Source: CBDFKB01 sp965248715 (GTDB lineage Bacteria > Pseudomonadota > Alphaproteobacteria > Rhizobiales > Rhizobiaceae). From it: 64,000 nucleotides of DNA. A program made the translations under genes and the position numbers. The DNA lies in NCBI GenBank assembly GCA_965248715.1, contig CBDFKB010000008.1:1178001-1242000 (forward strand), given 5' to 3'. The first letter of the stretch is position 1. Every line of letters begins with the position of its first letter. The notes below the pieces were generated by a model. It made no database searches and was not told the origin of the DNA. It saw nothing but the letters and a program-made list of their open reading frames with translations. Shown one piece after another: positions 35,419 to 44,694 of this stretch.

Positions 35419-36971
35419 TGAACGGTTGGCCCATTTTATCCACCGTCACCTTCCTGCCATTGGTTGGCGCACTGATCATTTTATTGCTGGTGCGCGATGA
35501 TGGTGACGCCATATCGAAACGCAACATTCGCAATGTGGCGCTCGTCACCACCGTGGTTAACTTCCTGATTTCGCTGTTGATTTGGTACAATTTCGACAAT
35601 GGCTCGGCGGCCTTTCAGTTCCACGAGCGGGCGGATTGGCTGGCGGTCGGTAATTTCATGACCTACCAGATGGGGGTCGACGGCATTTCCATGCTGTTCG
35701 TGATTTTGACCACCTTTTTGATGCCCTTGTGCATCCTGGCCAGTTGGGATTCGATCAACCACCGGATCAAGGAATACATGATCGCGTTCCTGATCCTGGA
35801 AACCTTCATGATCGGGGTCTTTTGCGCGCTTGATCTGGTCGTGTTCTACCTGTTCTTTGAAGCCGGGCTAATTCCGATGTTCCTGATCATCGGCGTGTGG
35901 GGCGGCAAGCGGCGCGTCTATGCCAGCTTCAAATTCTTTCTCTACACACTGCTCGGTTCCGTGTTGATGCTGCTGGCGGTGATGGCGATCTTCTGGCAAA
36001 CCGGCACCACCGACATCGCCTTGTTGCTGGACCCAGAACGAGAGCGCTCGATCATTCCAGCGTCGATGCAGACTTGGCTGTGGCTGGCGTTTTTTGCCTC
36101 GTTCGCGGTCAAGATGCCGATGTGGCCGGTGCATACCTGGCTGCCCGATGCCCATGTAGAAGCGCCCACCGCCGGATCGGTCATTTTGGCCGGTATCTTG
36201 TTGAAAATGGGCGGGTATGGGTTTCTGCGCTTCTCCATTCCCATGTTTCCGATCGCCAGCGCCGATCTTGCCTGGCTGATATTTACGCTTTCGGTTGTGG
36301 CGATCATTTACACATCGCTGGTGGCACTGATGCAGGAAGACATCAAGAAACTGATTGCCTATTCGTCAGTGGCCCATATGGGTTTTGTCACCATGGGTAT
36401 TTTCGCGCTCAACATGCAGGGTATCCAGGGCGGCATTTTCCAGATGCTGTCGCACGGGCTGGTTTCCGGTGCGCTGTTCTTGTGTGTCGGCGTGATCTAC
36501 GATCGCATGCATACCCGCGAGATCGCCGCCTATGGCGGCCTGGTCCATCGCATGCCGATCTACGCGGCGGTGTTCATGATCTTTACCCTTGCCAATGTCG
36601 GGTTACCGGGAACCAGCGGCTTTGTCGGCGAATTCTTGGCTTTGATTGGCGTGTTTCAGGTTAATACCTGGGTGGCATTTTTGGCCGCGACCGGCGTAAT
36701 CCTGTCGGCTGCTTATGCGCTATGGCTGTATCGAAGGGTAATTTTCGGCGCCCTGGAAAAAGAAAGCCTCAAGGCGATGCTCGATCTTTCGTCGCGCGAA
36801 AAGGTGATCCTTTTCCCGCTGGTCGTGCTGGTCATTTTTTACGGATTTTACCCCGCGCCGGTATTTGACGTGACCAGGGCTTCGGTAGAGGCGCTGATCA
36901 CCAATTACCAGGCGGCAATCGATGCCCATCAACCGGTCAGCCATGCCGGAATCGCGATTGGTGCACAATGA
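35418..36971 (+). CDS. nuoM: NADH-quinone oxidoreductase subunit M
   Basis: ND4-type pump, 517 residues from ATG at 35418, chosen over GTG at 35415 because AGGAG lies 7 bases upstream and the ATG overlaps the nuoL stop. Landmarks: MGVDGISMLFVILTTFLMPL, FFEAGLIPMFLIIGVWGG with the key glutamate, MWPVHTWLPDAHVEAPTAGSVILAGILLKMGGYG, and SHGLVSGALFLCVGVIYDR. Confidence 0.97.
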   Translation: MNGWPILSTVTFLPLVGALIILLLVRDDGDAISKRNIRNVALVTTVVNFLISLLIWYNFDNGSAAFQFHERADWLAVGNFMTYQMGVDGISMLFVILTTFLMPLCILASWDSINHRIKEYMIAFLILETFMIGVFCALDLVVFYLFFEAGLIPMFLIIGVWGGKRRVYASFKFFLYTLLGSVLMLLAVMAIFWQTGTTDIALLLDPERERSIIPASMQTWLWLAFFASFAVKMPMWPVHTWLPDAHVEAPTAGSVILAGILLKMGGYGFLRFSIPMFPIASADLAWLIFTLSVVAIIYTSLVALMQEDIKKLIAYSSVAHMGFVTMGIFALNMQGIQGGIFQMLSHGLVSGALFLCVGVIYDRMHTREIAAYGGLVHRMPIYAAVFMIFTLANVGLPGTSGFVGEFLALIGVFQVNTWVAFLAATGVILSAAYALWLYRRVIFGALEKESLKAMLDLSSREKVILFPLVVLVIFYGFYPAPVFDVTRASVEALITNYQAAIDAHQPVSHAGIAIGAQ

Positions 36972-36981
36972 CGAGGTCGAC

Positions 36982-38430
36982 ATGAACCCGGTCGAATTGA
37001 CACTGGACGTACCCAATATCGGTCTTGCCGGGCCAGAAATCTGGCTGATTGCCGGCGCGCTGGTGCTGTTGCTGATCGGTGTGTTTTCGTCTGCCCGTGC
37101 CACCCAATTGATAACCGGGCTGGCGATCGCGCTGATTATTGCAGCGGCATTTTTGCTGATCAATTATACCGGATCGGGCAGCGCTATGAACGGTGCATTC
37201 GTGATGGATCCGTTTGCCCGGTTGATGAAGATCATGGTGCTGGTGGGGTCTGGAACCGCGATCGCCATGTCGGTCGGTTTTGCAAGGGCTGAGAAATTCG
37301 AACACTTTGAATATCCGGTCCTGGTAGTGCTGGCGACCGCCGGTATGCTGTTGATGATTTCAGCCAACGACCTGATCGCGCTTTATCTTGGCTTAGAGCT
37401 GCAATCGCTCTCGCTTTACGTGGTTGCTGCGATCAATCGAGATTCGATTCGCTCAACCGAGGCAGGGCTGAAATATTTCGTGCTCGGCGCCTTGTCGTCC
37501 GGCATGTTGCTGTACGGGGCCTCGCTGATTTACGGCTTTACCGGGCAGACCAATTTTGTCGGCATTGCCGAAGCGATTGCCGCCAGCGGCAATTCAATCG
37601 GTCTGATATTCGGTCTGGTGTTTCTGTTGGCCGGCATCGCGTTCAAGATTTCTGCGGTGCCATTCCATATGTGGACACCGGACGTTTATGAAGGCGCACC
37701 AACCCCGGTAACCGCATTTTTTGCCGCAGCACCCAAGGTCGCAGCGATGGCGATGCTGGTGCGTGTGGTGTTTGGTGCCTTTGAACCGGTCGCTGCCGAC
37801 TGGCGCCAGATCATCGTATTCATTTCGATCGCTTCCATGGTGCTTGGCGCGTTTGCGGCAATCGGCCAGACCAATATCAAGCGGCTGATGGCCTATTCCT
37901 CGATCGGCCACATGGGCTACGCCCTGGTCGGGCTCGCCGCCGGCACCCAAGCAGGGGTCAATGGCGTGATCATGTATATGCTGATTTATCTGGTGATGAC
38001 GCTTGGCACCTTTGCTTGTATTCTCGCCATGCGCCGCAAGGACGGCACGGTCGAGGAGATCAGTCAATTGGCCGGACTGTCGTCAACCAGTCCAATCATG
38101 GCGACGGCGCTGACGCTTTTGCTATTTTCTCTCGCCGGCATTCCACCGCTGGCCGGTTTCTTCGGCAAATATTTCGTGTTCCTTGCTGCTATCGAGGCTA
38201 ATTTGATCGCCCTTGCGGTGATCGGCGTGCTGGCAAGCGTGGTCGGGGCCTATTATTATCTGCGCATCATCAAGATCATGTGGTTCGACGAACCGGAGCC
38301 CGGTTTCGTACCGATGGCGAACGAGTTACGGGTGGTACTGGCGATTGCCGGTTTGTTTGTAACTTTGTTTTATTTGTTCGCCGGCCCGGTTTTCGATGTG
38401 ACATCTGCTGCTGCCAAGACTTTTTTCTGA
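36982..38430 (+). CDS. nuoN: NADH-quinone oxidoreductase subunit N
   Basis: ND2-type pump, 482 residues from ATG at 36982; the frame extends 20 codons back over the end of nuoM but that part is not family-like. Landmarks: ANDLIALYLGLELQSLSLYVVAAINRDSIRSTEAGLKYFVLGALSSGMLLYG-type block and FKISAVPFHMWTPDVYEGAPTPVTAFFAAAPKVAA. Last nuo gene; birA starts 4 bases later, so transcription probably continues. Confidence 0.97.
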   Translation: MNPVELTLDVPNIGLAGPEIWLIAGALVLLLIGVFSSARATQLITGLAIALIIAAAFLLINYTGSGSAMNGAFVMDPFARLMKIMVLVGSGTAIAMSVGFARAEKFEHFEYPVLVVLATAGMLLMISANDLIALYLGLELQSLSLYVVAAINRDSIRSTEAGLKYFVLGALSSGMLLYGASLIYGFTGQTNFVGIAEAIAASGNSIGLIFGLVFLLAGIAFKISAVPFHMWTPDVYEGAPTPVTAFFAAAPKVAAMAMLVRVVFGAFEPVAADWRQIIVFISIASMVLGAFAAIGQTNIKRLMAYSSIGHMGYALVGLAAGTQAGVNGVIMYMLIYLVMTLGTFACILAMRRKDGTVEEISQLAGLSSTSPIMATALTLLLFSLAGIPPLAGFFGKYFVFLAAIEANLIALAVIGVLASVVGAYYYLRIIKIMWFDEPEPGFVPMANELRVVLAIAGLFVTLFYLFAGPVFDVTSAAAKTFF

Positions 38431-38434
38431 GATC

Positions 38435-39241
38435 GTGATACACAAATCAGGTGTGCCCAGGTTGCCGGGTAGATATCGCCATATTGCCTATGACACAACC
38501 GGCTCCACCAATGATGATTGTCTGCAACTGGCGCGCTACGGTGATACCGGCAAGGTTTGGATTACGGCCAAACAACAGAGCAAAGGGCGTGGCACCAGAG
38601 GACGAATATGGCAATCGCAGACCGGCAATTTGGCCGCCTCGCTGCTGTTGATCGATCCTGCGGCGACCAAATATCTCGGCACCTTATCGCTAGCCGCATC
38701 GATTGCCGCAATACGGTCAATTGGCCACTTTGTTGCACCGCAAAAGCACGGCAAATTGCGATTGAAATGGCCTAACGATGTTCTGCTCGATGGTAAAAAG
38801 ATTTGTGGAATTTTGCTCGAAAGCCATGTGATCGACATGCGAACGGTTATGATTATCGGTTTCGGCATCAACTGTGCCTCCCATCCGATTGATAGCGATC
38901 ATCTAGCCGGCAATATTGGGGAACTGGGCGCAGAAATTTCGCCACAAGCGCTTTTTGCGCAACTTGCGGTTGAAATGGACCTTATGTTGAGCAAGTGGGA
39001 TCGCGGCCATGGCTTTAGCCAAGTGCGCACCGAATGGATGCGGTACGCCCATGCCATTGGCACCCCAATGTCGGTACGCACTGGTGAGACCAACCGCCAG
39101 GGCCGATTCGAGACTATTGATGAAATGGGCAATCTGGTGTTGATCGACCCATACGGAACACAGCAAATAATACCGGCTGGGGATGTGTATTTGTCCCCGC
39201 AACAGAAAGTGGCGAATAATGAGCAAGGCTCCAAAATCTAG
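38435..39241 (+). CDS. birA: biotin--[acetyl-CoA-carboxylase] ligase
   Basis: Attaches biotin to carboxylase carrier proteins. 268 residues from a GTG start at 38435. The catalytic core includes DTTGSTNDDC, the biotinyl-AMP loop KGRGTRGRIWQS (canonical GRGRxGRxW shape) and KWPNDVLLDGKKICGILLE. There is no N-terminal DNA-binding domain, so it should not act as the BirA repressor. It lies between nuoN and rnj, the standard Rhizobiales order, and its 3' end overlaps rnj by 23 bases. Confidence 0.94.
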   Translation: MIHKSGVPRLPGRYRHIAYDTTGSTNDDCLQLARYGDTGKVWITAKQQSKGRGTRGRIWQSQTGNLAASLLLIDPAATKYLGTLSLAASIAAIRSIGHFVAPQKHGKLRLKWPNDVLLDGKKICGILLESHVIDMRTVMIIGFGINCASHPIDSDHLAGNIGELGAEISPQALFAQLAVEMDLMLSKWDRGHGFSQVRTEWMRYAHAIGTPMSVRTGETNRQGRFETIDEMGNLVLIDPYGTQQIIPAGDVYLSPQQKVANNEQGSKI

Positions 39242-40904
39242 CGGCAATGCCGACCTTGTGTTCCTGCCGCTTGGCGGGGTAGGCGAAATCGGCATGAACC
39301 TGGCGCTCTATGGCTATGGCCAGCCGAACAAGCGCAAATGGATCATGGTCGATTGCGGTGTGACCTTTCCCGGACCGACCCTGCCGGGCGCCGACCTCAT
39401 CTTGCCCGACATCAGTTTTGTGGAAAAGCTCGGCGACGATCTTCTGGCGATTGTCATCACCCATGCCCATGAGGATCACTATGGCGCGCTGTTGGCGCTG
39501 TGGCCGCGCCTGCGCAAACCGGTACACTGCACCGCGTTTGTCGCTGGCATGCTGGAAGCGAAACGGGCCTGGGAGCGCGATGCGCCAAAATTCCCGGTGA
39601 CCTTGTACCGCGCCGGTGACAATTTCAACATCGGCCCGTTCGATTTAACCGCGGTGCACGTTACCCATTCGATCCCCGAGCCGGTCTCGCTGGCGATTTC
39701 CACCCCGCTTGGAACGATGATCCATACCGGGGACTGGAAACTGGACGAGGCGCCGACGCTTGGCCGCAATACCGATCTGGCCGAATTTGAACGCTTGGGT
39801 AAAGAGGGCGTATTAGCGCTGATTTGCGACTCTACCAACGCCATGCGTTCCGGTGTCAGCCCAAGCGAGGAAGAAGTCTCGGCAAGCCTGGCCGGGATCA
39901 TTTCAAATGCGTCGGGCAGGGTGGCGATCACCACCTTTTCTTCCAATGTCGGCCGCATTCGTTCAATCGCCATTGCCGCGCGCGAGGTAGGCCGCAAGGT
40001 CATGCTGCTCGGCAGTTCGATACGGCGGGTGGTCGAAGTCGCGACCGATCTTGGATATTTCGACGATATTCCGGATTTTCTTGATCAGGACGATTTCAAA
40101 GGCGTACCGAGGCGCGAATTGGTGATCGTGTTGACCGGCAGTCAAGGCGAAAGCCGGGCAGCACTCGCCAAAATCGCCAACAAAGACCATCCCCGGGTCG
40201 ATTTTTCGGCTGGCGATACGGTGGTGTTTTCTTCGCGCACCATTCCCGGCAATGAAAAACCGATCATCGATATCAAAAACGGCCTGATCGACCAGGGTAT
40301 CGAGGTGATTTCCGATGATGACGCGCTGGTCCACGTTTCCGGTCACCCGAGGCGTAGCGAACTGGAAAAAATGTATTCATATGTCAAACCGCAGATTGCG
40401 GTGCCGGTGCATGGCGAGGCAGCGCACTTAAGTGCCCATGCCAAGCTGGCGGCCGGTTTTGGGGTTCCGCAAGTCATGCCGGCGCGAAATGGCGATATGG
40501 TTCGGCTTGCACCTGGGCCGGCCCAAATCATCGACCAATTGCCCCATGGCCGTATCTATCTAGACGGTAAGATTATCGGCAACGAAGACCAGACCGGGAT
40601 TAGTGAACGGCGCAAGCTTTCCTGGACCGGAGTAGTTGCGGTTTCGGTGTTGATCGACGGCAAGGGGCGCTTGGTCGGAGAACCGGGGCTGGACGCCTAT
40701 GGTGTGCCGGAAATCGATGCTGCCGGCGAACCGGTCGACGACGCGCTGTTTGATGCCGTCGACGGCGCGGTCAAATCAATTCCACCTGCCGGGCGCAAAG
40801 ACGAAGAAAAGGTCGCCAACGCGATCCGTCGTTCGGTACGCAACGCCGCCCGTCAAGTTTGGGGCAAGAAGCCGATCACCATGGTATTTGTAACTAGGGT
40901 TTAG
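39219..40904 (+). CDS. rnj: ribonuclease J
   Basis: Metallo-beta-lactamase/beta-CASP nuclease with 5' exonuclease and endonuclease activity on RNA. 561 residues from ATG at 39219, inside the end of birA. Metal motif THAHEDHYGAL (HxHxDH), GDWKLDE, the beta-CASP block ITTFSSNVGRIRSIA, GSQGE and HVSGHPRR are visible. Alphaproteobacteria use a single RNase J alongside RNase E. Followed by methylmalonyl-CoA epimerase after 5 bases. Confidence 0.95.
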   Translation: MSKAPKSSGNADLVFLPLGGVGEIGMNLALYGYGQPNKRKWIMVDCGVTFPGPTLPGADLILPDISFVEKLGDDLLAIVITHAHEDHYGALLALWPRLRKPVHCTAFVAGMLEAKRAWERDAPKFPVTLYRAGDNFNIGPFDLTAVHVTHSIPEPVSLAISTPLGTMIHTGDWKLDEAPTLGRNTDLAEFERLGKEGVLALICDSTNAMRSGVSPSEEEVSASLAGIISNASGRVAITTFSSNVGRIRSIAIAAREVGRKVMLLGSSIRRVVEVATDLGYFDDIPDFLDQDDFKGVPRRELVIVLTGSQGESRAALAKIANKDHPRVDFSAGDTVVFSSRTIPGNEKPIIDIKNGLIDQGIEVISDDDALVHVSGHPRRSELEKMYSYVKPQIAVPVHGEAAHLSAHAKLAAGFGVPQVMPARNGDMVRLAPGPAQIIDQLPHGRIYLDGKIIGNEDQTGISERRKLSWTGVVAVSVLIDGKGRLVGEPGLDAYGVPEIDAAGEPVDDALFDAVDGAVKSIPPAGRKDEEKVANAIRRSVRNAARQVWGKKPITMVFVTRV

Positions 40905-40909
40905 GAATA

Positions 40910-41314
40910 ATGATCGGCCGGCTCAATCATGTAGCGATTGCGGTTCCCGACCTTGCCGCCGGGATGGCGGTCTATCACGACATGCTCGGCGCAAATTTGT
41001 CTGAACCGCAAAAGCTGCCCAAACATGGGGTAACGGTTGTGTTCGTGGAATTGCCAAATACCAAGATCGAACTGCTGGAGCCGCTCGGCGAAAATTCACC
41101 GATTGAGGCTTTTCTTGAGCGCAGCCCGGCCGGCGGCATTCATCATCTATGTTATGAGGTTGAAGACATTATTGCTGCGCGTGACCATTTGATTTTGCAA
41201 GGGGGCAGGGTGCTCGGCGACGGCGAACCCAAGATCGGGGCCCATGGAAAGCCGGTATTGTTCCTGCATCCGAAGGATTTCTGCGGCACGTTGGTCGAAC
41301 TGGAGCAGGTATGA
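40910..41314 (+). CDS. mce: methylmalonyl-CoA epimerase
   Basis: Interconverts (2R)- and (2S)-methylmalonyl-CoA on the route from propionyl-CoA to succinyl-CoA. 134 residues of the vicinal-oxygen-chelate fold; metal ligands are in LNHVAIAVPDL (His), GGIHHLCYEVED (His) and FCGTLVELEQ (Glu at the C-terminus). AGGAA lies upstream. It serves the same carbon flow as the methylsuccinyl-CoA dehydrogenase at 47.9 kb. Confidence 0.94.
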   Translation: MIGRLNHVAIAVPDLAAGMAVYHDMLGANLSEPQKLPKHGVTVVFVELPNTKIELLEPLGENSPIEAFLERSPAGGIHHLCYEVEDIIAARDHLILQGGRVLGDGEPKIGAHGKPVLFLHPKDFCGTLVELEQV

Positions 41315-41336
41315 TCGCCAAGACCGGGCAAACCAT

Positions 41337-41606
41337 ATGTCGTTGTTGAGCGGTTTTGCCATCTTTTTCATCATTTGGTGGCTGGTCTTGTTCGTTGTCC
41401 TGCCATTTCGCATGCGTTCGCAAGAAGAAGAAGGTGAGGTAACCCTCGGCACGGTATCGAGCGCACCGGCCAAACCGCGGCTGATGATGAAATTTGTGGT
41501 GACAACGCTGGTCAGCGCAATTGTGTTCGCCGTTTATTATTGGGCGACCGAAAGGATGGGGTTGACCACTTTAGACATTCAGAACCTGTATTTTCCGTCC
41601 GATTGA
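41337..41606 (+). CDS. DUF1467 membrane protein
   Basis: 89 residues with two membrane segments: FAIFFIIWWLVLFVVLPF near the N-terminus and KFVVTTLVSAIVFAVYYWA near the C-terminus, joined by a polar linker (RMRSQEEEGEVTLGT). This matches DUF1467, an alphaproteobacterial family regularly found between methylmalonyl-CoA epimerase and proS. Here proS is absent and the gene is followed by palindromic repeats and an IS3 element. Function unknown. Confidence 0.88.
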   Translation: MSLLSGFAIFFIIWWLVLFVVLPFRMRSQEEEGEVTLGTVSSAPAKPRLMMKFVVTTLVSAIVFAVYYWATERMGLTTLDIQNLYFPSD

Positions 41607-41625
41607 TCCAATGCCATAGCTAGCG

Positions 41626-41730
41626 CTTGTCACCAAGCGTTGGGTTCGCTTCGTCGCGCTATCGCTTTCTTTTGTCGCGTATTCTTATCCGAAAACCGCT
41701 ACACACTTTTCGGGAATACGCTCTAGCGCT
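41626..41730. repeat. Rhizobiales-type palindromic repeat (mosaic)
   Basis: Contains AGCGCTTGTCACCAAGCG, GCTTCGTCGCGCTATCGC and a strong hairpin 41677-41721 with arms GCGTATTCTTATCCGAAAA and TTTTCGGGAATACGC. Related pieces recur at 14932-14996 and, split by a MITE, at 45229-45474. Such mosaics are widespread between genes of Rhizobiales. Confidence 0.7.
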
Positions 41731-41793
41731 TTGAGGTGGTCCCGGATTGTTGGACAGGTTAGCAGCTTTGTTAAGGTGTATTTTGTTGTCTGA

Positions 41794-42657
41794 TCATGCT
41801 GCCAGTTTCTCGTCTTGTTTCTCTTTTTTCAACCCGTAGATTTCGTCGGGCGTTGCACCGTTGAATGTCGAGTGTGGACGTTCTTCGTTGTAGAAGGCAA
41901 GCCAATTTTTAATATGGCGTTTGGCCACAAAGCCATCGGTCATTTCGTGCAGGTAAACGCATTCGTATTTCAATGACCTCCACAGCCTTTCAATGAAGAT
42001 GTTGTCCAGAAAGCGGCCACGTCCATCCATGGAGATTTTGATCTTTGCATCCAGCAACACGCCGGTAAAGGCGGAACTTGTAAACTGACTGCCCTGATCC
42101 GTGTTGAATATCTCCGGTTTGCCGTATCGGGAAATGGCTTCTTCCAGAGCCTCTACACAGAAACTGGCATCCATCGTATTTGACAACCGCCAGCTCAGCA
42201 CTTTTCTCGTTGCCCAGCCCATGATTGCCACCAGGTACAGAAACCCCCGCCTCATCGGAATATATGTGATGTCGCTGCACCAGACCTGATTGGGCCTGTC
42301 AATCACCATACGCCGCAGCAGATATGGATAAATCCGATGCTCCGGGTGCGGTTTGGACGTGTTGGGAGCCTGATAGATCGCACACAACCCCATCAACCGC
42401 ATCAATCTGCGAACACGGTGACGGCCAATCTTCACGCCGCTCCGGCGCAAGTGATGCCGTATCTGGCGACTGCCAAAGAAGGGGTATTTCATGAAAAGCT
42501 CATCGATCTGCCGCATCAGCGCCAATGTCTCTGCGCTTTCTCCCTTTGGCTTGTGATAGAACGATGAGCGGCTGACCTGGACAAGCTGGCATTGACGGCT
42601 CAAGCTGAGTTCAGGGTGATCGCGGGCAACCATCGCCTTGCGTTCCGCCCTGCTCAT
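41794..42657 (-). CDS. IS3-family transposase OrfB
   Basis: 287 residues with the HTH_21 region (LSLSRQCQLVQVSRSSFYHK) and the rve integrase core: DITYIPMRRGFLYLVAIMGWAT (first Asp), NTDQGSQFTSSAFTG (second Asp) and FIERLWRSLKYECVYLHE (Glu), closing with NEERPHSTFNGATPDEIY. Its ATG overlaps the orfA stop (ATGA). Appears intact and may be active. Confidence 0.95.
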   Translation of the reverse strand: MSRAERKAMVARDHPELSLSRQCQLVQVSRSSFYHKPKGESAETLALMRQIDELFMKYPFFGSRQIRHHLRRSGVKIGRHRVRRLMRLMGLCAIYQAPNTSKPHPEHRIYPYLLRRMVIDRPNQVWCSDITYIPMRRGFLYLVAIMGWATRKVLSWRLSNTMDASFCVEALEEAISRYGKPEIFNTDQGSQFTSSAFTGVLLDAKIKISMDGRGRFLDNIFIERLWRSLKYECVYLHEMTDGFVAKRHIKNWLAFYNEERPHSTFNGATPDEIYGLKKEKQDEKLAA

Positions 42658-42950
42658 TGCTTGAGCCCTTTTGCCAAAAAATCCCGTTCCACTGTCAACT
42701 GACCGATCTTGGCGTGAAGATCATGAACTTGTGCATCATGCTCGGCACCATCTTTTCCAGAGCCCTTGGAAAATACATCCGCAAGACCATCGATTGCCTG
42801 GCGCTTCCACGCCGAGACCTGGTTGGGATGCACCTTGTGCTTCGATGCGATCTCCTGCACCGTCCTGTCACCCCGCAACGCTTCCAGCGCTACTCGGGCC
42901 TTAAATTCGTCTGTAAACCGGCGTCGTTTCGCCATGTCGTATTCCTCCAT
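42654..42950 (-). CDS. IS3-family transposase OrfA
   Basis: 98 residues; DNA-binding helix-turn-helix in RRRFTDEFKARVALEALRGDRTVQEIASKHKVHPNQVSAWK followed by a leucine-zipper-like tail (DLHAKIGQLTVERDFL). Partner of OrfB; overlap of four bases. Confidence 0.93.
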   Translation of the reverse strand: MEEYDMAKRRRFTDEFKARVALEALRGDRTVQEIASKHKVHPNQVSAWKRQAIDGLADVFSKGSGKDGAEHDAQVHDLHAKIGQLTVERDFLAKGLKQ

Positions 42951-43009
42951 CGTCGAAGAAATACACCTTAACAGGCTGTCCGATTTTCTAGGACCAGCTC
43001 ACTCGGCAT

Positions 43010-43588
43010 TTACTCATCAAATTTTACATCTATGATAGTTGGGCGTATTGCGATCAAATGATGCTCTGGTTTTCCACTTGAATCAACTCGACCAGCGACT
43101 AATGTCATAGAGCGTCCAACTCCCGATGCTATTTTTACAAGGTTATTTCTTACAAATTCTGCACTGCCTGCGTGAGCCCAGATCGCAAACTTAATGGGAA
43201 CACCTCTTTGCACACCACCCTTATCAATAACTGAAACGAACGCCGAACAGGCTTGATCACCATCATCACACAAATGTTTTGCGGCATTGTTGTCTCTTTG
43301 AAATTCTCCAAATCCTATCGATTCTCCGGTCGTGGCATTTACAACGTCTACTGCCTTAACATCCACTCCATTAGCCAAACTAACAGCTATCGCACAACTA
43401 TTTCCGGGCAACGCACCAGACGCGATTAATCCAGTAACATCCAGAGCAAATGTTGCCCCTTCTTTGACGTCGTTTGAGGAATTTACCGCGATTATTATTG
43501 GCGGATCAGGAAGAGTACACGCATTCAAATTATTGGCATATAAAGTTGCAGTCAAAACTGAAATAGCAATATAGGTTACATTTTTCAT
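43010..43588 (-). CDS. secreted protein of unknown function
   Basis: 192 residues from ATG at 43588 (MKNVTYIAISVLTATLYANN, a plausible signal peptide with cleavage near NACTL). The mature part has four or five cysteines (ACTLPDP, NSCAIAV, KHLCDDGDQACSAF), suggesting disulfides in the periplasm or outside. AT-rich compared with the chromosome. The gene ends only 9-14 bases from the IS3 element; its C-terminus may have been clipped by that insertion. No family recognised. Confidence 0.6.
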   Translation of the reverse strand: MKNVTYIAISVLTATLYANNLNACTLPDPPIIIAVNSSNDVKEGATFALDVTGLIASGALPGNSCAIAVSLANGVDVKAVDVVNATTGESIGFGEFQRDNNAAKHLCDDGDQACSAFVSVIDKGGVQRGVPIKFAIWAHAGSAEFVRNNLVKIASGVGRSMTLVAGRVDSSGKPEHHLIAIRPTIIDVKFDE

Positions 43589-43922
43589 AACACCAATCTC
43601 CAGGTACAGGTTTTTCGATATTCCGGATTTGGATATTAACCACATTATCGCATAAATTGCAACTGTAGACTCTTTACAAATAAAGGTTGTATTTTGATGC
43701 TATTCAGCACATATTGCCTTTGATACGGTCTCTGAGTTTACATTATTGCTCGACCAAATTGAATATTTCCTGTTACCATAATTGGATATAGAACAATGCA
43801 AATAAATCCGCATCGCCGCGTCAAACAATCTAATCCCCATTTGTTATTCACTAGGGTCTGTGGACATTCAGGATTCCCAAAAGCGTTGATTTCTGATTCA
43901 AGCTTCCAAAAGGGAGTTTGTA

Positions 43923-44297
43923 ATGGACGAAAAGCGATTTGTTTTGAATGACCGGGTCTGGGAACGCCTTGCGCCTTTGCTCCCCGGCAAGGCAACAGAC
44001 AGTGGCCGGACAGGCGGCGACAACCGGTTGTTTTTGGAAGCGGTGTTCTGGCGGGTGCGCACGGGGTCTCCCTGGCGCGATCTGCCGACGAAATTTGGCA
44101 ACTGGAACAGCCAGTTTCGCCGGTTCCGACGATGGGCCGAGCAGGGTGTTTTCGAGAGTCTTTTCAAAGCCATGAGCAATGACCCAGACCTCGAATACGC
44201 CATGATTGATGGCACCATTGTTTCGGTTCACCAAAAGGCAACCGGCGCAAAAGGGGGACTCAAAATCAGGCCATCGGGCGCTCGCGCGGTGGGTTGA
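43923..44297 (+). CDS. IS5-family transposase, frame 1
   Basis: 124 residues: N-terminal DUF4096-type domain (DRVWERLAPLLPG, RLFLEAVFWRVRTGSPWRDLPTKFGNWNSQFRRFRRW) and the first catalytic aspartate (EYAMIDGTIVSVHQ). The frame leaves family-like sequence at KGGLK, the point where a -1 shift gives access to the second frame. Confidence 0.93.
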   Translation: MDEKRFVLNDRVWERLAPLLPGKATDSGRTGGDNRLFLEAVFWRVRTGSPWRDLPTKFGNWNSQFRRFRRWAEQGVFESLFKAMSNDPDLEYAMIDGTIVSVHQKATGAKGGLKIRPSGARAVG

Positions 44298-44680
44298 CCA
44301 CCAAGATCGTGGCGCTGGTGGACGCGCTTGGTAATCTTGTGCGTTTCATGCTGCTACCGGGACAGGCGCATGACATGAGGGGCGTGGCACCGCTGATCAA
44401 GGGCGTGTCATTCGCCGCTTTGCTGGCGGATAAAGCGTTTGACGCAAACTGGCTTCTGGAGGAGCTGGAAGACCGGGGCGCAACCGCCGTTATCCCGCCC
44501 AAATCAAATCGGATTGTGCAGCGAGAATACGATGAAGAGGCCTATTGTTGGCGGCATTTGGTTGAAAACTACTTCGCCAAGATCAAGGAATTTCGTGGCA
44601 TCGCAACGCGTTACGATAAAACCGATAACAGCTACGCTGCCAACTGGAACCTTGTCGCGGCGCTTATCGCATCAAGGTGA
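44294..44680 (+). CDS. IS5-family transposase, frame 2
   Basis: 128 residues: the rest of the DDE domain, beginning after GGLTTKIVALVDALGN, with the second Asp in LLADKAFDAN and the glutamate in the segment WRHLVENYFAKIKEFRGIATRYDKTD. Normally expressed as a fusion with frame 1 by programmed frameshifting; an independent start is possible but unneeded. Confidence 0.93.
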   Translation: MTTKIVALVDALGNLVRFMLLPGQAHDMRGVAPLIKGVSFAALLADKAFDANWLLEELEDRGATAVIPPKSNRIVQREYDEEAYCWRHLVENYFAKIKEFRGIATRYDKTDNSYAANWNLVAALIASR

Positions 44681-44694
44681 ATGTCCACAGACCC

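Larger units (their letters stand above)
41732..43001 (-). mobile_element. IS3-family insertion sequence
   Basis: About 1.27 kb with imperfect inverted ends: left TGAGGTGGTCCCGG...TTGGACAG, right (inverted) TGAGCTGGTCCTAG...TCGGACAG, both followed by TTAAGGTGTATTT. Encodes orfA (42654-42950) and orfB (41794-42657) on the minus strand. I could not find a convincing target duplication, so the exact termini are approximate. It separates DUF1467 from whatever followed it originally. Confidence 0.85.
43854..44694 (+). mobile_element. IS5-family (IS427-type) insertion sequence
   Basis: 841 bases with perfect 17-base inverted ends GGGTCTGTGGACATTCA and a TA target duplication (43852-43853 and 44695-44696). 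The target was the palindrome TTCACTAGTGAA. The transposase is split over two frames (43923-44297 and 44294-44680) joined by a -1 shift at the run CTCAAAATCAGG. The element sits inside the 3' end of an hflX fragment. Its termini resemble those of the ~260-bp MITEs at 53.4 and 57.8 kb. Confidence 0.92.
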